DNA from: an uncultured Saprospiraceae bacterium
GTDB taxonomy: Bacteria; Bacteroidota; Bacteroidia; Chitinophagales; Saprospiraceae
Length of the DNA stretch: 64,000 nucleotides
Reading direction: 5' to 3'
NCBI GenBank assembly: GCA_937981555.1
Contig: CALJOK010000091.1
Location: 1-64,000, forward strand
The position numbers and the translations under genes are program-made. The notes beneath the pieces were generated by a model. That model saw nothing but the letters and a program-made list of their open reading frames with translations. It was not told the origin of the DNA and ran no database searches. Shown here piece after piece: positions 1-9,859 of this stretch (positions within the stretch are counted from its first letter, which is position 1; each line of letters opens with the position of its first letter).

Positions 1-188
1 TAGTCGTGATAATCCTGTTGCTGATGTTTGTCCAAAACTTGATAGTAAATAATCTGTGTATAAATCTAATTTATCTTGCATCTCACAAAGCTAGGCTTTC
101 ATTACTTTTTTTCAAAAGTGCGTAACTTGAGTTATTAATTATCTCAAATATTTTTTAAAAATCATTTTTAAATCAAAACAATTATAAT

Positions 189-1493
189 ATGAAACAATTA
201 TTTACATTAATTTTAGTAGCAATGACCATTAGTGTTTTTGCACAGGTACAAGTAACTTTTCAAGTAGATATGACTGGACAAACAGTATCACCTGATGGTG
301 TTCATATCGCAGGTAGTTTGAATGGTTGGGATACTTCTGCTAATATGTTGACTGACCAGGGCAGTAATATTTATGCCGTTACTTTGAACTTAACTCCAGG
401 TGCAGATTACGAATTTAAATACCTAAATGGTAATGCTTGGGGAACAGAAGAAGCAGCACCAGCGACATGTACGATTGGAGGTAACAATAGAATTTTTACA
501 GCTCCGACTTCTGATATGACGCTTGCTGCAACACCTTTTAATGATTGTCCTACCACCGTAGAAACACAGATGATAAAATTTAGTGTGGATATGACTGGGC
601 AAACCGTTTCAGGTAATGGAGTACATGTAGCAGGTAATTTTCAAGCATGGAATCCTGGCGGAACAGCTATGACTGATGCAGGTAGTAATATTTATGAAGT
701 AACCCTTCCTGTCTTATCAGACATCAATGTTGTACAATACAAGTTTGTAAATGGTAACGACTGGGGAATGGAAGAAACGCCAGGTGCTGGTTGTGGAAAT
801 GGAGATAACAATAGAATGTTTATCATCAAAGATGCTGGAGATATTGATTTACCAGTTGCGACATTCGGAGGTTGTACTAATCCAATACCTACACGAACAG
901 TTATTTTTAAAGTTAATTTGGATGGAGCTGCAGCTTCTGCAGATGGCGTTCATGTAGCAGGGAATTTCCAAGGGTGGGTTCCTGAAGGCACAACAATGAC
1001 TGACGCTGGAAATGATACTTACGAAGTGGCGGTAGAAGTAATGAAACCAATGGTATATTTAGAATATAAATATTTAAATGGAAATGCATGGGGGACAGAA
1101 GAATCAGTTCCAGATGATTGTAGTTTCAACAGTAACCGTTTTGCTGTTATGGATTACGATAGCCCAGATGTAGTTACTTTGGAAAATTATGTAATTGGTA
1201 CTTGTAATGATTTGAGCGTTGCTACCATTGATTTAGCTTCATCACCATTGTTTAAAATTACTCCAACAATTGCGAATGAAAGCGTTTCCATTACTTGGGA
1301 AACTTCGATAAGTGGACAAGCTTTATTACTAGTTCATGACCTTCAAGGAAAGTTGGTTTTTCAGCAGAAAAAAGAAAATCTTCAATCTTCCGATAGCGAA
1401 ATAATCAATGTTAGTGATTGGACGTCAGGTATGTATATCGTCCAATTAAGAACAAGCAATAGTTTGTATAGTCAGAAAATTGTTGTTGAATAA
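189..1493 (+). CDS. Secreted triple CBM20/48-like carbohydrate-binding protein with T9SS sorting domain
   Basis: A Sec signal peptide (about residues 1-18, ending FAQ) is followed by three similar modules of ~105 residues at about 22-120, 127-230 and 235-340. Each has the pattern VDMTGQTVS, GVHVAGNFQGW, MTDAG, YKFxNGNxWGxEE and a Cys pair. This resembles the E-set starch/glycogen-binding fold (CBM20/CBM48-like). The last ~80 residues look like a type IX secretion C-terminal sorting domain (ending GMYIVQLRTSNSLYSQKIVVE-like), so the protein should reach the cell surface or medium. No catalytic domain is visible, so I infer a glycan-capture protein. It is the first of four same-strand genes leading into two GH30 and one GH3 enzymes. 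The exact CBM family and the ligand are not certain. Confidence 0.75.
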   Translation: MKQLFTLILVAMTISVFAQVQVTFQVDMTGQTVSPDGVHIAGSLNGWDTSANMLTDQGSNIYAVTLNLTPGADYEFKYLNGNAWGTEEAAPATCTIGGNNRIFTAPTSDMTLAATPFNDCPTTVETQMIKFSVDMTGQTVSGNGVHVAGNFQAWNPGGTAMTDAGSNIYEVTLPVLSDINVVQYKFVNGNDWGMEETPGAGCGNGDNNRMFIIKDAGDIDLPVATFGGCTNPIPTRTVIFKVNLDGAAASADGVHVAGNFQGWVPEGTTMTDAGNDTYEVAVEVMKPMVYLEYKYLNGNAWGTEESVPDDCSFNSNRFAVMDYDSPDVVTLENYVIGTCNDLSVATIDLASSPLFKITPTIANESVSITWETSISGQALLLVHDLQGKLVFQQKKENLQSSDSEIINVSDWTSGMYIVQLRTSNSLYSQKIVVE

Positions 1494-1597
1494 TATTTAC
1501 TAGTAACAATATATTTACATAAATCGTTTCGGCGATTAAAACTACATCAATAGTTTGAACCGTCGAGATGATTTATGGTTTTTTATAAAAAATAAAA

Positions 1598-3070
1598 ATG
1601 GTAATCAAAAAAATAAGTTTATTGCTCTCTGTATTATTGTTTGCAATTATATTGTTATTTCAATTTAGTTGTAGCGATGATGAAATTCCAATTCCACCAA
1701 ATAATGGAAATAACGATAAGGAGGGGAAGGTTGCCGTTTGGCGTTCTGATAAATCAGGACTCCTTAAAATAGCCAAAGAACCAGAATTGCTTCCATATGA
1801 AACTGCAACAGATTTTGATGTGAGTATCTCCATTAATGAAGCGACAGAATATCAAGTCATGGAAGGATTTGGAGCAGCACTTACTGGTTCATCTGCTTAT
1901 GTGATTCAAACTCATCTAGAGGAAGCAGCGCAAAATCAATTGTTACAAGATTTGTTTGATGCTGAGAATGGCATTGGAATTAGTTTTATCCGATTGACTA
2001 TTGGAGCATCTGATTTTTCCCTTTCTGACTTTACTTATAATGACTTAAGTGTGAGTCAATCTGATATTCCTCAAGACAATTTTGACTTGTCTATGGAAGA
2101 TCAATATTTGACTCCTTTGTTACAAAAAATTATAGCTATTAATCCCGATATAAAAATAATGGCTACACCATGGTCTGCACCCGCGTGGATGAAAGAAAAT
2201 GAATCATTGAAAAATGGTGGGAATTTGAAAAGTAATTTACAAGAAAGTTATGCGATATATTTACTCAAATACATTCAAGCAATGGCAGTAAAAAATATCC
2301 CTATTCATTCTATTACCATACAAAATGAGCCACTATATGCTGCCCCTTACATCAGTATGGAAATGAGTGCTGAAGAACAAAAAATATTTATTCGAGATTA
2401 TTTAGGCCCTCAATTTGCTGCCAACAACATAACGACCAAAGTTATTATTTATGACCACAACTGGGACGACGTAAATTACCCATTAGATATTTTAAGTGAT
2501 GCAACTGCAAAAGATTATATCGAAGGTACAGCCTTCCATTGCTATGCAGGAGATGTTTCTGCTATGTCTCAAGTTCATGATGCACATCCTGATGCAGGTA
2601 TTTATTTTACAGAATGTTCAGGTGGTGATTTTGCTCCAGACTATGCGTCAAATCTTTCTTGGAATACAGAAAATCTTATCGTAGGCGCAACTAGGAATTG
2701 GTCCAAAACGGTACTCTTTTGGAATCTTGCATTAGATGAAAATAGTGGCCCCAAAAACGGAGGATGCGATAATTGCCGAGGTGTAGTAACTATAAATTCT
2801 AGTACAAAAGCAATTACAAAGAATGAAGAGTATGTATTGCTTGGACATATTTCAAAATTTGTAAAATCAGGTGCCAAACGTATAGAAACCCCCAACACTC
2901 GTGGGCAAGATATATCTCAAGTTGTCTTTATAAACCCTGATGGAGCAATCGTGGTTGTTGCATTTAATCATAAAAGTGAACCACAAAAAGTTCAATTTCA
3001 ATACCAGGAGAATGCTTTTAATTATGAAATAGAAAGTGGCATGTTAGTGACTTTTTTATTTGAAGTCTAG
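1598..3070 (+). CDS. GH30 glycosidase lipoprotein (probable endo-beta-1,6-glucanase type)
   Basis: A lipoprotein signal peptide with lipobox Cys at about residue 25 (QFSC) precedes a GH30 (beta/alpha)8 domain plus beta-side domain, ~450 residues. The family hallmark VMEGFGAALTGSSA is at about 88-100. The acid/base Glu is in TIQNEPLYA (about E244) and the nucleophile Glu in YFTECSGG (about E339). GH30 members hydrolyse glucosylceramide, beta-1,6-glucan or xylans. The glucan context (GH3 downstream, paralogous GH30 next door) favours beta-1,6-glucan, which is an inference. The lipid anchor places it on a membrane, probably facing outward or in the periplasm. Gaps of 104 and 117 bp to its neighbours suggest one transcription unit. 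Confidence 0.85.
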   Translation: MVIKKISLLLSVLLFAIILLFQFSCSDDEIPIPPNNGNNDKEGKVAVWRSDKSGLLKIAKEPELLPYETATDFDVSISINEATEYQVMEGFGAALTGSSAYVIQTHLEEAAQNQLLQDLFDAENGIGISFIRLTIGASDFSLSDFTYNDLSVSQSDIPQDNFDLSMEDQYLTPLLQKIIAINPDIKIMATPWSAPAWMKENESLKNGGNLKSNLQESYAIYLLKYIQAMAVKNIPIHSITIQNEPLYAAPYISMEMSAEEQKIFIRDYLGPQFAANNITTKVIIYDHNWDDVNYPLDILSDATAKDYIEGTAFHCYAGDVSAMSQVHDAHPDAGIYFTECSGGDFAPDYASNLSWNTENLIVGATRNWSKTVLFWNLALDENSGPKNGGCDNCRGVVTINSSTKAITKNEEYVLLGHISKFVKSGAKRIETPNTRGQDISQVVFINPDGAIVVVAFNHKSEPQKVQFQYQENAFNYEIESGMLVTFLFEV

Positions 3071-3187
3071 TGTGCTTGACTTCAAAGCATCCATTCATTC
3101 GATTAAAATCTAACATTTACACATAAAAAAATAAGGTAGTGTTACAAATATTTTAATTTTTTCACCTTAACAAAAAATCATCCTCTT

Positions 3188-5590
3188 ATGCGAGACCTAT
3201 TCGTTTTATTATCATTTATTTGTGTTTTTAATACTGTTATTTACGCTCAGACTGTTACACCATGGTTGACAAATGGTAACCAATCTGCATTACTAGAACA
3301 ACAGGGGTCAATTTCCTTCGTTGGGAATTCGAATCCAACATCGAATTCAATAATAATTAATAAGAATGTCCTTTCACAAAGTATAGAGGGATATGGTTTT
3401 TGTTTAACCCAAGGTAGTGCTGAAGTAATAAATGGTCTCTCAAATACGAAGCGTGACGAACTTCTAAATGAATTATTTGGAACGAATGGACTTGGTATCT
3501 CTGCATTGAGAATTAGTATAGGTGCTTCTGATTTGAGTAATTCTGTTTATTCTTACAATGAAACTCAGGGGGATGTAAACATGAATAATTTCAGTTTAGC
3601 AGGACCTGATTCAACCCATCTAATTCCTTTACTTCAAGAAATTTTACTAATCAATCCTGACATAAAAATACTAGCAACTCCCTGGACAGCGCCTACATGG
3701 ATGAAAGATAACGGTACATGGATTGGTGGTAGTTTAAATCCAAGTTATTATGCTGCGTACAGTCTGTATTTTATAAAATACTTAGAAGCATTACAGGGTT
3801 ACGGTATTGATATATGGGCAATTACTCCTCAAAATGAACCGGAAAACCCCTTTAATGAACCTAGTATGTTAATGTCTGCCTCTGAGCAAACCGATTTTAT
3901 TAATAACCACTTGGGGCCTGCTATCCAACTGTCAACTTTCAACACCAAGATCATTGCCTTCGATCATAACTGTGATAATACAGCTTATCCAATTCAAGTA
4001 TTAAATAATAGTAGCTATGTTGATGGTGCAGCTTTTCATCTGTATGCTGGAGATATTTCAGCTCTTTCTACAGTACATGATGCTACTGGTAAAAACATCT
4101 ATTTTACAGAACAATTCACAAGCAGTAATGGCAATTTTAATGGAGATTTCGGTTGGCATATGCGTAATGTTATTATTGGAGCTTCTAATAATTGGTCGAA
4201 AACCGTTTTTGAATGGAATCTGGCTTCCGACTCTAATCACGATCCTCATACTCCAGGAGGATGTACCGATTGCCTTGGAGCGCTTACGATCCCAGATGCG
4301 AATAATTATACTAGGAATGTTTCCTATTATATTATTGGTCAAATAGCTAAATTCGTTTTTCCAGGAGCTCAAAAAATTGAAGCCATAAGTACCAATAATG
4401 GAATCTCCACTACGGCTTTTAAAAACTTAGATGGGACAATAGTGGTGATAGCATATAATAATAATAATCAAACCAAAACCATTCGTGTGATTGATGGAAA
4501 TGATAGCTTTAGCTATAGCTTACCCAAAAAGTCAGCTGTCAGTTTTGTCTGGTCTACTTCCAATAATCCAACTGCTCCGATCGCACCTTCAGCACTCTCT
4601 GCTAGTTCACTCAGCTCGAGTAGTATTGAATTAAATTGGGCGGATAATTCCAATAATGAAGACTTCTTCGAAATTCAACGATCGCTTAATGGAACTTCTA
4701 ATTGGCAAACTACTGCCACTCCTTCTAGCAATGTGACTTCTATTGTTGATAATAATCTCAACCCTTCAACTGAATATTTCTATCGAATTCGCGCAACTAA
4801 TTCTGCAGGTAATTCATCATGGTCGAACATTGCAAATGCAACTACACAGAGCAACTCAGGAGGTGGTGGTCCTGCAGGGATTTATAACATTATTGCCCAG
4901 CACAGCGATAAAGGTTTAGATGTTGCTAATCAAGCCGGTAATAACAATGCTAACATTCATCAATGGGAAATCTTTAATGGAGGAGGAGACAATCAGAGAT
5001 GGGATATATTGCAAAATGATGATGGAACTTATCAAATTAAAGTTATACACTCTGGAAAATGTTTATCTGTTCGTTCTTCCAACAACAACAATGTTGTGCA
5101 AAAGAAATGTGATGGAAGCAATGGACAAAAATGGGATATAAGTTCGGTAGAAATTGATTATTATTCTTTAACCAATCAGCTAAATGGAGATGCTTTGGAA
5201 GTAGAAAGTGCTGCTCTAAATAATGGAGGAAATGTTCAAACTGGTAACTATGCAAATGGTTCTCATCAAAAGTGGAAATTTGAGCCAGTATCAGGTGGAG
5301 GTTCTTCAAATTTTCAATCACCAACTAACTTAGCGTTGCTAAGTAATGTAAAAATATTTCCCAACCCAACCAATCAATTTTTAAATATACATCTACCAAC
5401 AAACTGGAAAGATGATATAGTTAGCCTTATGATAGTTGATCTAAATGGTAGAGTTATTTTTACTAAAACATTAATGTTTGAGCTTAGTTTAAGCATTTCC
5501 GTTAGAGATCTTACCACAGGCATTTATTTTGTCAAAATCCAAAACTCAAAAGATGAAATTATTTCAAAAAGTTTTGAGATAAAACATTAA
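3188..5590 (+). CDS. Secreted multidomain GH30 glycosidase: GH30 - FN3 - ricin-type lectin - T9SS domain
   Basis: A signal peptide (about 1-20) is followed by a GH30 domain to about 458, with acid/base Glu in TPQNEPENP (about E217) and nucleophile Glu in YFTEQFTS (about E308). A fibronectin III domain lies at about 465-555. After a Gly-rich linker comes a ricin-type beta-trefoil (about 565-700) with repeated Q-W motifs (NQRWDI, GQKWDI, HQKWKF), a likely carbohydrate-binding CBM13-like module. The final ~80 residues are a T9SS sorting domain (FPNPTNQFLNI start). It is a paralogue of the preceding GH30 but is released or surface-displayed by T9SS instead of lipid-anchored. This suggests an extracellular endo-acting enzyme that binds insoluble glucan. 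Subfamily and substrate are inferred. Confidence 0.88.
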   Translation: MRDLFVLLSFICVFNTVIYAQTVTPWLTNGNQSALLEQQGSISFVGNSNPTSNSIIINKNVLSQSIEGYGFCLTQGSAEVINGLSNTKRDELLNELFGTNGLGISALRISIGASDLSNSVYSYNETQGDVNMNNFSLAGPDSTHLIPLLQEILLINPDIKILATPWTAPTWMKDNGTWIGGSLNPSYYAAYSLYFIKYLEALQGYGIDIWAITPQNEPENPFNEPSMLMSASEQTDFINNHLGPAIQLSTFNTKIIAFDHNCDNTAYPIQVLNNSSYVDGAAFHLYAGDISALSTVHDATGKNIYFTEQFTSSNGNFNGDFGWHMRNVIIGASNNWSKTVFEWNLASDSNHDPHTPGGCTDCLGALTIPDANNYTRNVSYYIIGQIAKFVFPGAQKIEAISTNNGISTTAFKNLDGTIVVIAYNNNNQTKTIRVIDGNDSFSYSLPKKSAVSFVWSTSNNPTAPIAPSALSASSLSSSSIELNWADNSNNEDFFEIQRSLNGTSNWQTTATPSSNVTSIVDNNLNPSTEYFYRIRATNSAGNSSWSNIANATTQSNSGGGGPAGIYNIIAQHSDKGLDVANQAGNNNANIHQWEIFNGGGDNQRWDILQNDDGTYQIKVIHSGKCLSVRSSNNNNVVQKKCDGSNGQKWDISSVEIDYYSLTNQLNGDALEVESAALNNGGNVQTGNYANGSHQKWKFEPVSGGGSSNFQSPTNLALLSNVKIFPNPTNQFLNIHLPTNWKDDIVSLMIVDLNGRVIFTKTLMFELSLSISVRDLTTGIYFVKIQNSKDEIISKSFEIKH

Positions 5591-5616
5591 ACGAATAAAC
5601 TTAAAGATTACAACTT

Positions 5617-7917
5617 ATGAAAGATACCTTTTTTTTAAAATGGCTTATCATGGTACTTTTTATCTCCTTTGGATGGGGGTGTAACCAAAAAACAACTTTA
5701 GTTCAAGCAAATAAAACGGTTTCATTAGCCACCATGACTAGTAATTGGAATAAAGCAGATTCAATCTTAGCCTTAATGACCCTTTCTGAAAAGTTAGGAC
5801 AACTTCAACAATTAGATGGAGGAATAAGTAAAAATGATTTACCTCGATTAATTGAAGCTGGTAAAGTGGGGTCGGTACTCAATGAAGTCAATCCTAACTT
5901 GATTTTTAAATATCAAAAGATTGCGATAGAGAAAAGTCGTTTGGGAATTCCATTGTTAATAGGGCGAGATGTTATTCATGGCTTTCGAACCATGTTTCCA
6001 ATCCCCTTGGCACAAAGTGCTAGTTGGAATATGGATATCATCAAAGAAGGTTCAAGAATTGCGGCAAAAGAAGCAAGTGCTATCGGAGTTAATTGGACTT
6101 TTGCACCAATGATTGATATTAGCAGAGACCCTCGTTGGGGCAGGGTAGCAGAGTCTCCAGGAGAAGATGCTTTTTTGACTAGTCAAGTTGGCGCTGCTAT
6201 GATAAAAGGATTTCAAGGAGATGGAAAATTTGCAGATGGAAATGTTGCTGCATGTGCAAAACATTTCGCAGCGTATGGAGTGACAGAAGGTGGTCGAGAT
6301 TATTCTACTGCAATAATCGGGGAGCGACAATTAAGAGAAATCTACCTTCGTCCATTTCAAGCTGCCATAGAACATGATGTGATGAGTTTTATGACTTCAT
6401 TTAATGAAGTCAACGATATCCCTGCATCTGGAAATCAATTTCTCTTAAAGCAAGTGTTGCGAGAGGAATGGAAATACAAAGGAATGGTGGTAAGCGATTG
6501 GGAGTCTATTAAAGAAATGATTGCACATGGTTATTGTAAAGATTTAAAAGAGGCAGGTTATAAAGCGATGCGAGCAGGTGTTGATATGGAAATGGTCAGT
6601 ACGTCTTATAATGATTATTTAGAAGAATTGATGAATGAAAAAAAAATAAATATCAGCCAAATTGATGAGGCAGTTCGTCGTATTTTATGGATGAAAATCC
6701 GATTAGGGTTATTTAAAAATCCTTATCCTATTAAGAAAAATGCAGGTAGTATTTTAAGTAAAGAACATCTAGCTGCTGCCAAAAAAGCGGCTACCGAAAG
6801 TATGGTATTACTAAAAAATGAAAACGAAATTTTGCCTCTTTCGAAAAAATATAAATCAGTAGCAGTAATCGGACCTTTAGCAAATGCTCCACATGAACAA
6901 ATGGGAACTTGGGCTTTTGATGGAAAAAAAACAGATTCACAAACGCCATTAAAAGCCATTCAAAATATTTTTAAAGACAAGGTGAAAGTAAACTTTGCAT
7001 CAGGTTTAGAAATAAGTCGAACCAAAAATCATGATGGATTTGCAGCAGCACTTGCAGCAGCTAATCAGTCAGATGTTGTTTTGTATTTCGTGGGAGAGGA
7101 ATCCATTTTGTCAGGAGAAGCACATTGCCGTGCTCATTTGAATTTGCCAGGAGCGCAAGAAGCCTTGTTGGATGAATTATCAAAAACAGGAAAAAAAATA
7201 GTGTTGGTTGTGATGGCAGGTCGTCCATTAATTTTGACCAATTTGTTGCCAAAAGTAGATGCAGTTCTATATGCATGGCATGGAGGAACAATGGCAGGTC
7301 CTGCAATTGCTGACCTCTTAATAGGGCATGCAAATCCTTCAGGAAAATTACCCATTACATTCCCCAAAGCAGTTGGTCAAATTCCAATGTACCATGCTCA
7401 TAAAAATACTGGTAGACCAGCCAATGAATCCAATTGGGTGTCCATTGATAAAATACCTGTTGAAGCATGGCAGACGTCTTTAGGAAATACCTCACATTAT
7501 TTAGATGAAGGATTTACGCCACTTTTTCCATTTGGTTATGGGTTATCTTATTCATCTTTTGAGTATAAAAATTTAAGGGTTAATAAAAATAAAATGACCA
7601 CCTCTAAATCTATCCTTGCAGAAGTGGAAGTAACAAATACTGGAAAATATAAAGGAAAAGAAATCGTACAACTTTATATTCAAGACTTATTTGGAAGTGT
7701 TACTCGTCCGATAAAGGAGTTGAAAGGTTTTCAAAAAATTGAATTAAAAGCAGGAGAAACTCGTACAGTTCAATTTGAGATTTCAGCAAAACAATTGAAT
7801 TTCTATAATGCGGATTTAGAATTTACAACAGAGATAGGAGATTTTAAATTGTGGATTGGAGCGCATGCTGCTAGTCAGGATTTTGTGGAGTTTGAAGTTG
7901 TTAGTGATGTTGAGTAA
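5617..7917 (+). CDS. bglX: GH3 beta-glucosidase, periplasmic lipoprotein
   Basis: Full-length BglX-type GH3 enzyme (766 aa). It has a lipoprotein signal (Cys at about 22, GWGCN), the N-terminal TIM barrel with LLIGRDVIHGF, RDPRWGRVAESPGED and KHFAAYG motifs, and the catalytic nucleophile Asp in VVSDWES (about D294). A C-terminal alpha/beta sandwich (from about 385) and a fibronectin-like domain (about 650-766) follow. It hydrolyses terminal beta-glucosidic bonds of oligosaccharides, here probably those released by the two GH30 enzymes just upstream (26-bp gap, same operon). The downstream neighbour is convergent. The family assignment is firm. The linkage preference is inferred from context. 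Confidence 0.9.
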   Translation: MKDTFFLKWLIMVLFISFGWGCNQKTTLVQANKTVSLATMTSNWNKADSILALMTLSEKLGQLQQLDGGISKNDLPRLIEAGKVGSVLNEVNPNLIFKYQKIAIEKSRLGIPLLIGRDVIHGFRTMFPIPLAQSASWNMDIIKEGSRIAAKEASAIGVNWTFAPMIDISRDPRWGRVAESPGEDAFLTSQVGAAMIKGFQGDGKFADGNVAACAKHFAAYGVTEGGRDYSTAIIGERQLREIYLRPFQAAIEHDVMSFMTSFNEVNDIPASGNQFLLKQVLREEWKYKGMVVSDWESIKEMIAHGYCKDLKEAGYKAMRAGVDMEMVSTSYNDYLEELMNEKKINISQIDEAVRRILWMKIRLGLFKNPYPIKKNAGSILSKEHLAAAKKAATESMVLLKNENEILPLSKKYKSVAVIGPLANAPHEQMGTWAFDGKKTDSQTPLKAIQNIFKDKVKVNFASGLEISRTKNHDGFAAALAAANQSDVVLYFVGEESILSGEAHCRAHLNLPGAQEALLDELSKTGKKIVLVVMAGRPLILTNLLPKVDAVLYAWHGGTMAGPAIADLLIGHANPSGKLPITFPKAVGQIPMYHAHKNTGRPANESNWVSIDKIPVEAWQTSLGNTSHYLDEGFTPLFPFGYGLSYSSFEYKNLRVNKNKMTTSKSILAEVEVTNTGKYKGKEIVQLYIQDLFGSVTRPIKELKGFQKIELKAGETRTVQFEISAKQLNFYNADLEFTTEIGDFKLWIGAHAASQDFVEFEVVSDVE

Positions 7918-7976
7918 AATAGAGATAGGGGGAGGTACATCTGTTATCAGTAAAAATTCGGTTTAGGATTTTTCAT

Positions 7977-8609
7977 TTATACAATGGCTGGATTCAAAAA
8001 CATCAAATCATCATAACCTTCAATATGATTAAAGCCAATGCTTTTATAAAATGCTTTCAATTTATAAAAGGACTTTTCAAAATCTTTATCTAAGGTTTTA
8101 AGATTCATCTGATTCTCCCATTTAGTATTAGGAATAGAATACTTTTGAGATTCAAATTGAATTGGAAAAGTTTGAACAACAAATATACCGCAACTTGATG
8201 CAAACTTTAAGCAAACATTTTTAAGAACCATTTCACCAATTTTTTTGCTTCTAAATTCTTCTAGAATTTCAATTCTTTGAATGATGCAAAGGTCAAGGTT
8301 ATTAAAAGTAAAATTGTAATAATCCTGAATGTCTTCATTGAAATCATTTTCATCAAAATCAAAAATCCTATTTCCTATCCGCACAACATACTCTTCTGAA
8401 TCAAAAATCTCATGAATGTTTTTTTGCTGATTCAAGGCTTCTCCAATATGGATGAATTTCAATACTATTTTTCCTATTTGAATTTCATTTTCATCCTCTG
8501 GATTTATTTGAAGAATTGAGCCAACATAAGTTGAGATGAAATCACTTGGACTATTATCATTAATTGGAAAAAATAAATTGAAGTCTATAAAATAACAATA
8601 CTCTTTCAT
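7977..8609 (-). CDS. GNAT-like N-acetyltransferase of unknown substrate
   Basis: The 210-aa product has no signal peptide. The ATG at 8609 is preferred over a TTG nine bases upstream. The C-terminal half carries a pattern like the acetyl-CoA-binding core of GNAT enzymes: beta strand LDLCIIQRIEIL, then EEFRSKKIGEMVLKN (an R-x-x-x-x-G type P-loop) and finally YKLKAFYKSIGFNHI, the usual GNAT end motif. The N-terminal half is acidic and I do not recognise it. The gene starts 19 bp after the stop of the tyrosine recombinase on the same strand, so the two are probably co-transcribed and it may be cargo of that mobile unit. The substrate is unknown. Confidence 0.6.
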   Translation of the reverse strand: MKEYCYFIDFNLFFPINDNSPSDFISTYVGSILQINPEDENEIQIGKIVLKFIHIGEALNQQKNIHEIFDSEEYVVRIGNRIFDFDENDFNEDIQDYYNFTFNNLDLCIIQRIEILEEFRSKKIGEMVLKNVCLKFASSCGIFVVQTFPIQFESQKYSIPNTKWENQMNLKTLDKDFEKSFYKLKAFYKSIGFNHIEGYDDLMFLNPAIV

Positions 8610-8627
8610 TTTTATCAAATCTAGTTT

Positions 8628-9833
8628 TTAGTTATCAAAAACATCCATTGCATCGTCTAAATCCTTGTTAATTATCTTAGCATATATCTCAGTCGTCCGA
8701 ACTGAAGCATGACCTAACAATTTACTCACATGATGAATTTTCATGCCTTTGCTCAATGCTCTTGTTGCCCAAGTATGGCGACTTGTATGGAAACTAACTC
8801 GTTTTTCAATTCCAACCTTTTTTGCAATAATTAAGAGACTTTTATTTGCCGAAACATTCTTACTGTTGATAGCATCAGATAATTCATTCTGTGTTTTATA
8901 ATCTCGGTCGTCAAGGATTGGAAAAATTCTATCGCTTAGTTTTTGGTTCTCTTTTTTGTATTTCAAAATAATTTCCAAAGCTTTTTGCGGAAGTTTTATT
9001 GCAACTTGGCTATTTGTTTTTTTTGTTTTCATAGTAATATGTGTTCCATTAAAATGTAGCCACTTCAAAGTACAAATATCAGAAACTCTAAGTCCTCCAG
9101 CATAACAGGAAAATACAAAAGCATCATGGTGGACTTCTCGCATAGAACCTTTTACCACATTAAATTCTTCAAATGCTTTTAATTCAGTTTCTGTCAAATA
9201 TGATTTGTTGGTCTTTTCCCATTTCAACTTGTAACGATTAAACGGATTTTTTTCAAAAGGAAAAAGTTGTTCATCAACTGCTTCGTTGATTACTTTTCTT
9301 ACTGATTTTAAATCCGTATGTCTAGTGTTATTACAATTCCCATGTTTTTCGAAAAGATACTTTTCATATTTTTTAAGGAAGGGAATATTGATATCTTCCA
9401 TGTAGAGTTTTTGCTCACCGACATATTCTTTCATTTTATTAAGTGCTGTTCTGAATCTTTTGAAAGTTCGTTCTTTTCCTTTATCGCGATAATCCTGAGC
9501 AAACTTATAAGCGTATTCAAAAAAGTCAGGACTACGTTTAGAAGAAACTCTATTTAAAATATCTTGAGTTCTTACAATTGGATGTTCTAATTCAAGGTCG
9601 ACAAAAGCGGCTTGAGCTTCAGCAAGTTTTACTTTTATCAATGAATTTAATCTGGTGGAGTTGGAGTAGGAGCCTATTACTCTTTGTTTTCCTTCATCCC
9701 AATACTTTGGCTCCAGTCTGATATTGAGAGAGATAAATTTTGTTTTCCTGTTTTTGGTTACACGTAACCATAGTGGAGCAAGACCTGCTTTATTGGTCTT
9801 TTGTTTTCGAAGTATTACTTTTATTGTTACCAT
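8628..9833 (-). CDS. Tyrosine recombinase / site-specific integrase (copy 1)
   Basis: The 401-aa integrase has the layout common in Bacteroidota: an N-terminal arm-type DNA-binding domain (about 1-90, MVTIKVILRKQKTNKAGLAP), a SAM-like core-binding domain (about 100-200) and a C-terminal catalytic domain. Visible catalytic residues are Arg in CYAGGLRVSDI, the HTSRHTW box (H349, R352), His375 in LLGHASVRTTE and the nucleophile Tyr384 in EIYAKI. It is a close paralogue of the integrase at 29945-31156. The last ~45 residues are nearly identical. The promoter side carries the structured repeat at 9860-10085, a likely recombination site. It appears intact, so it is possibly active. Confidence 0.92.
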   Translation of the reverse strand: MVTIKVILRKQKTNKAGLAPLWLRVTKNRKTKFISLNIRLEPKYWDEGKQRVIGSYSNSTRLNSLIKVKLAEAQAAFVDLELEHPIVRTQDILNRVSSKRSPDFFEYAYKFAQDYRDKGKERTFKRFRTALNKMKEYVGEQKLYMEDINIPFLKKYEKYLFEKHGNCNNTRHTDLKSVRKVINEAVDEQLFPFEKNPFNRYKLKWEKTNKSYLTETELKAFEEFNVVKGSMREVHHDAFVFSCYAGGLRVSDICTLKWLHFNGTHITMKTKKTNSQVAIKLPQKALEIILKYKKENQKLSDRIFPILDDRDYKTQNELSDAINSKNVSANKSLLIIAKKVGIEKRVSFHTSRHTWATRALSKGMKIHHVSKLLGHASVRTTEIYAKIINKDLDDAMDVFDN

Positions 9834-9859
9834 TTTCTCATGCTTTTTGCTACTCTAAA

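Noticed and set aside
7952-7973. Weak inverted pair AAAAATTC/GGATTTTT between convergent genes considered as a terminator
   Set aside because: The stem is AT-only with a mismatch and would be unstable.
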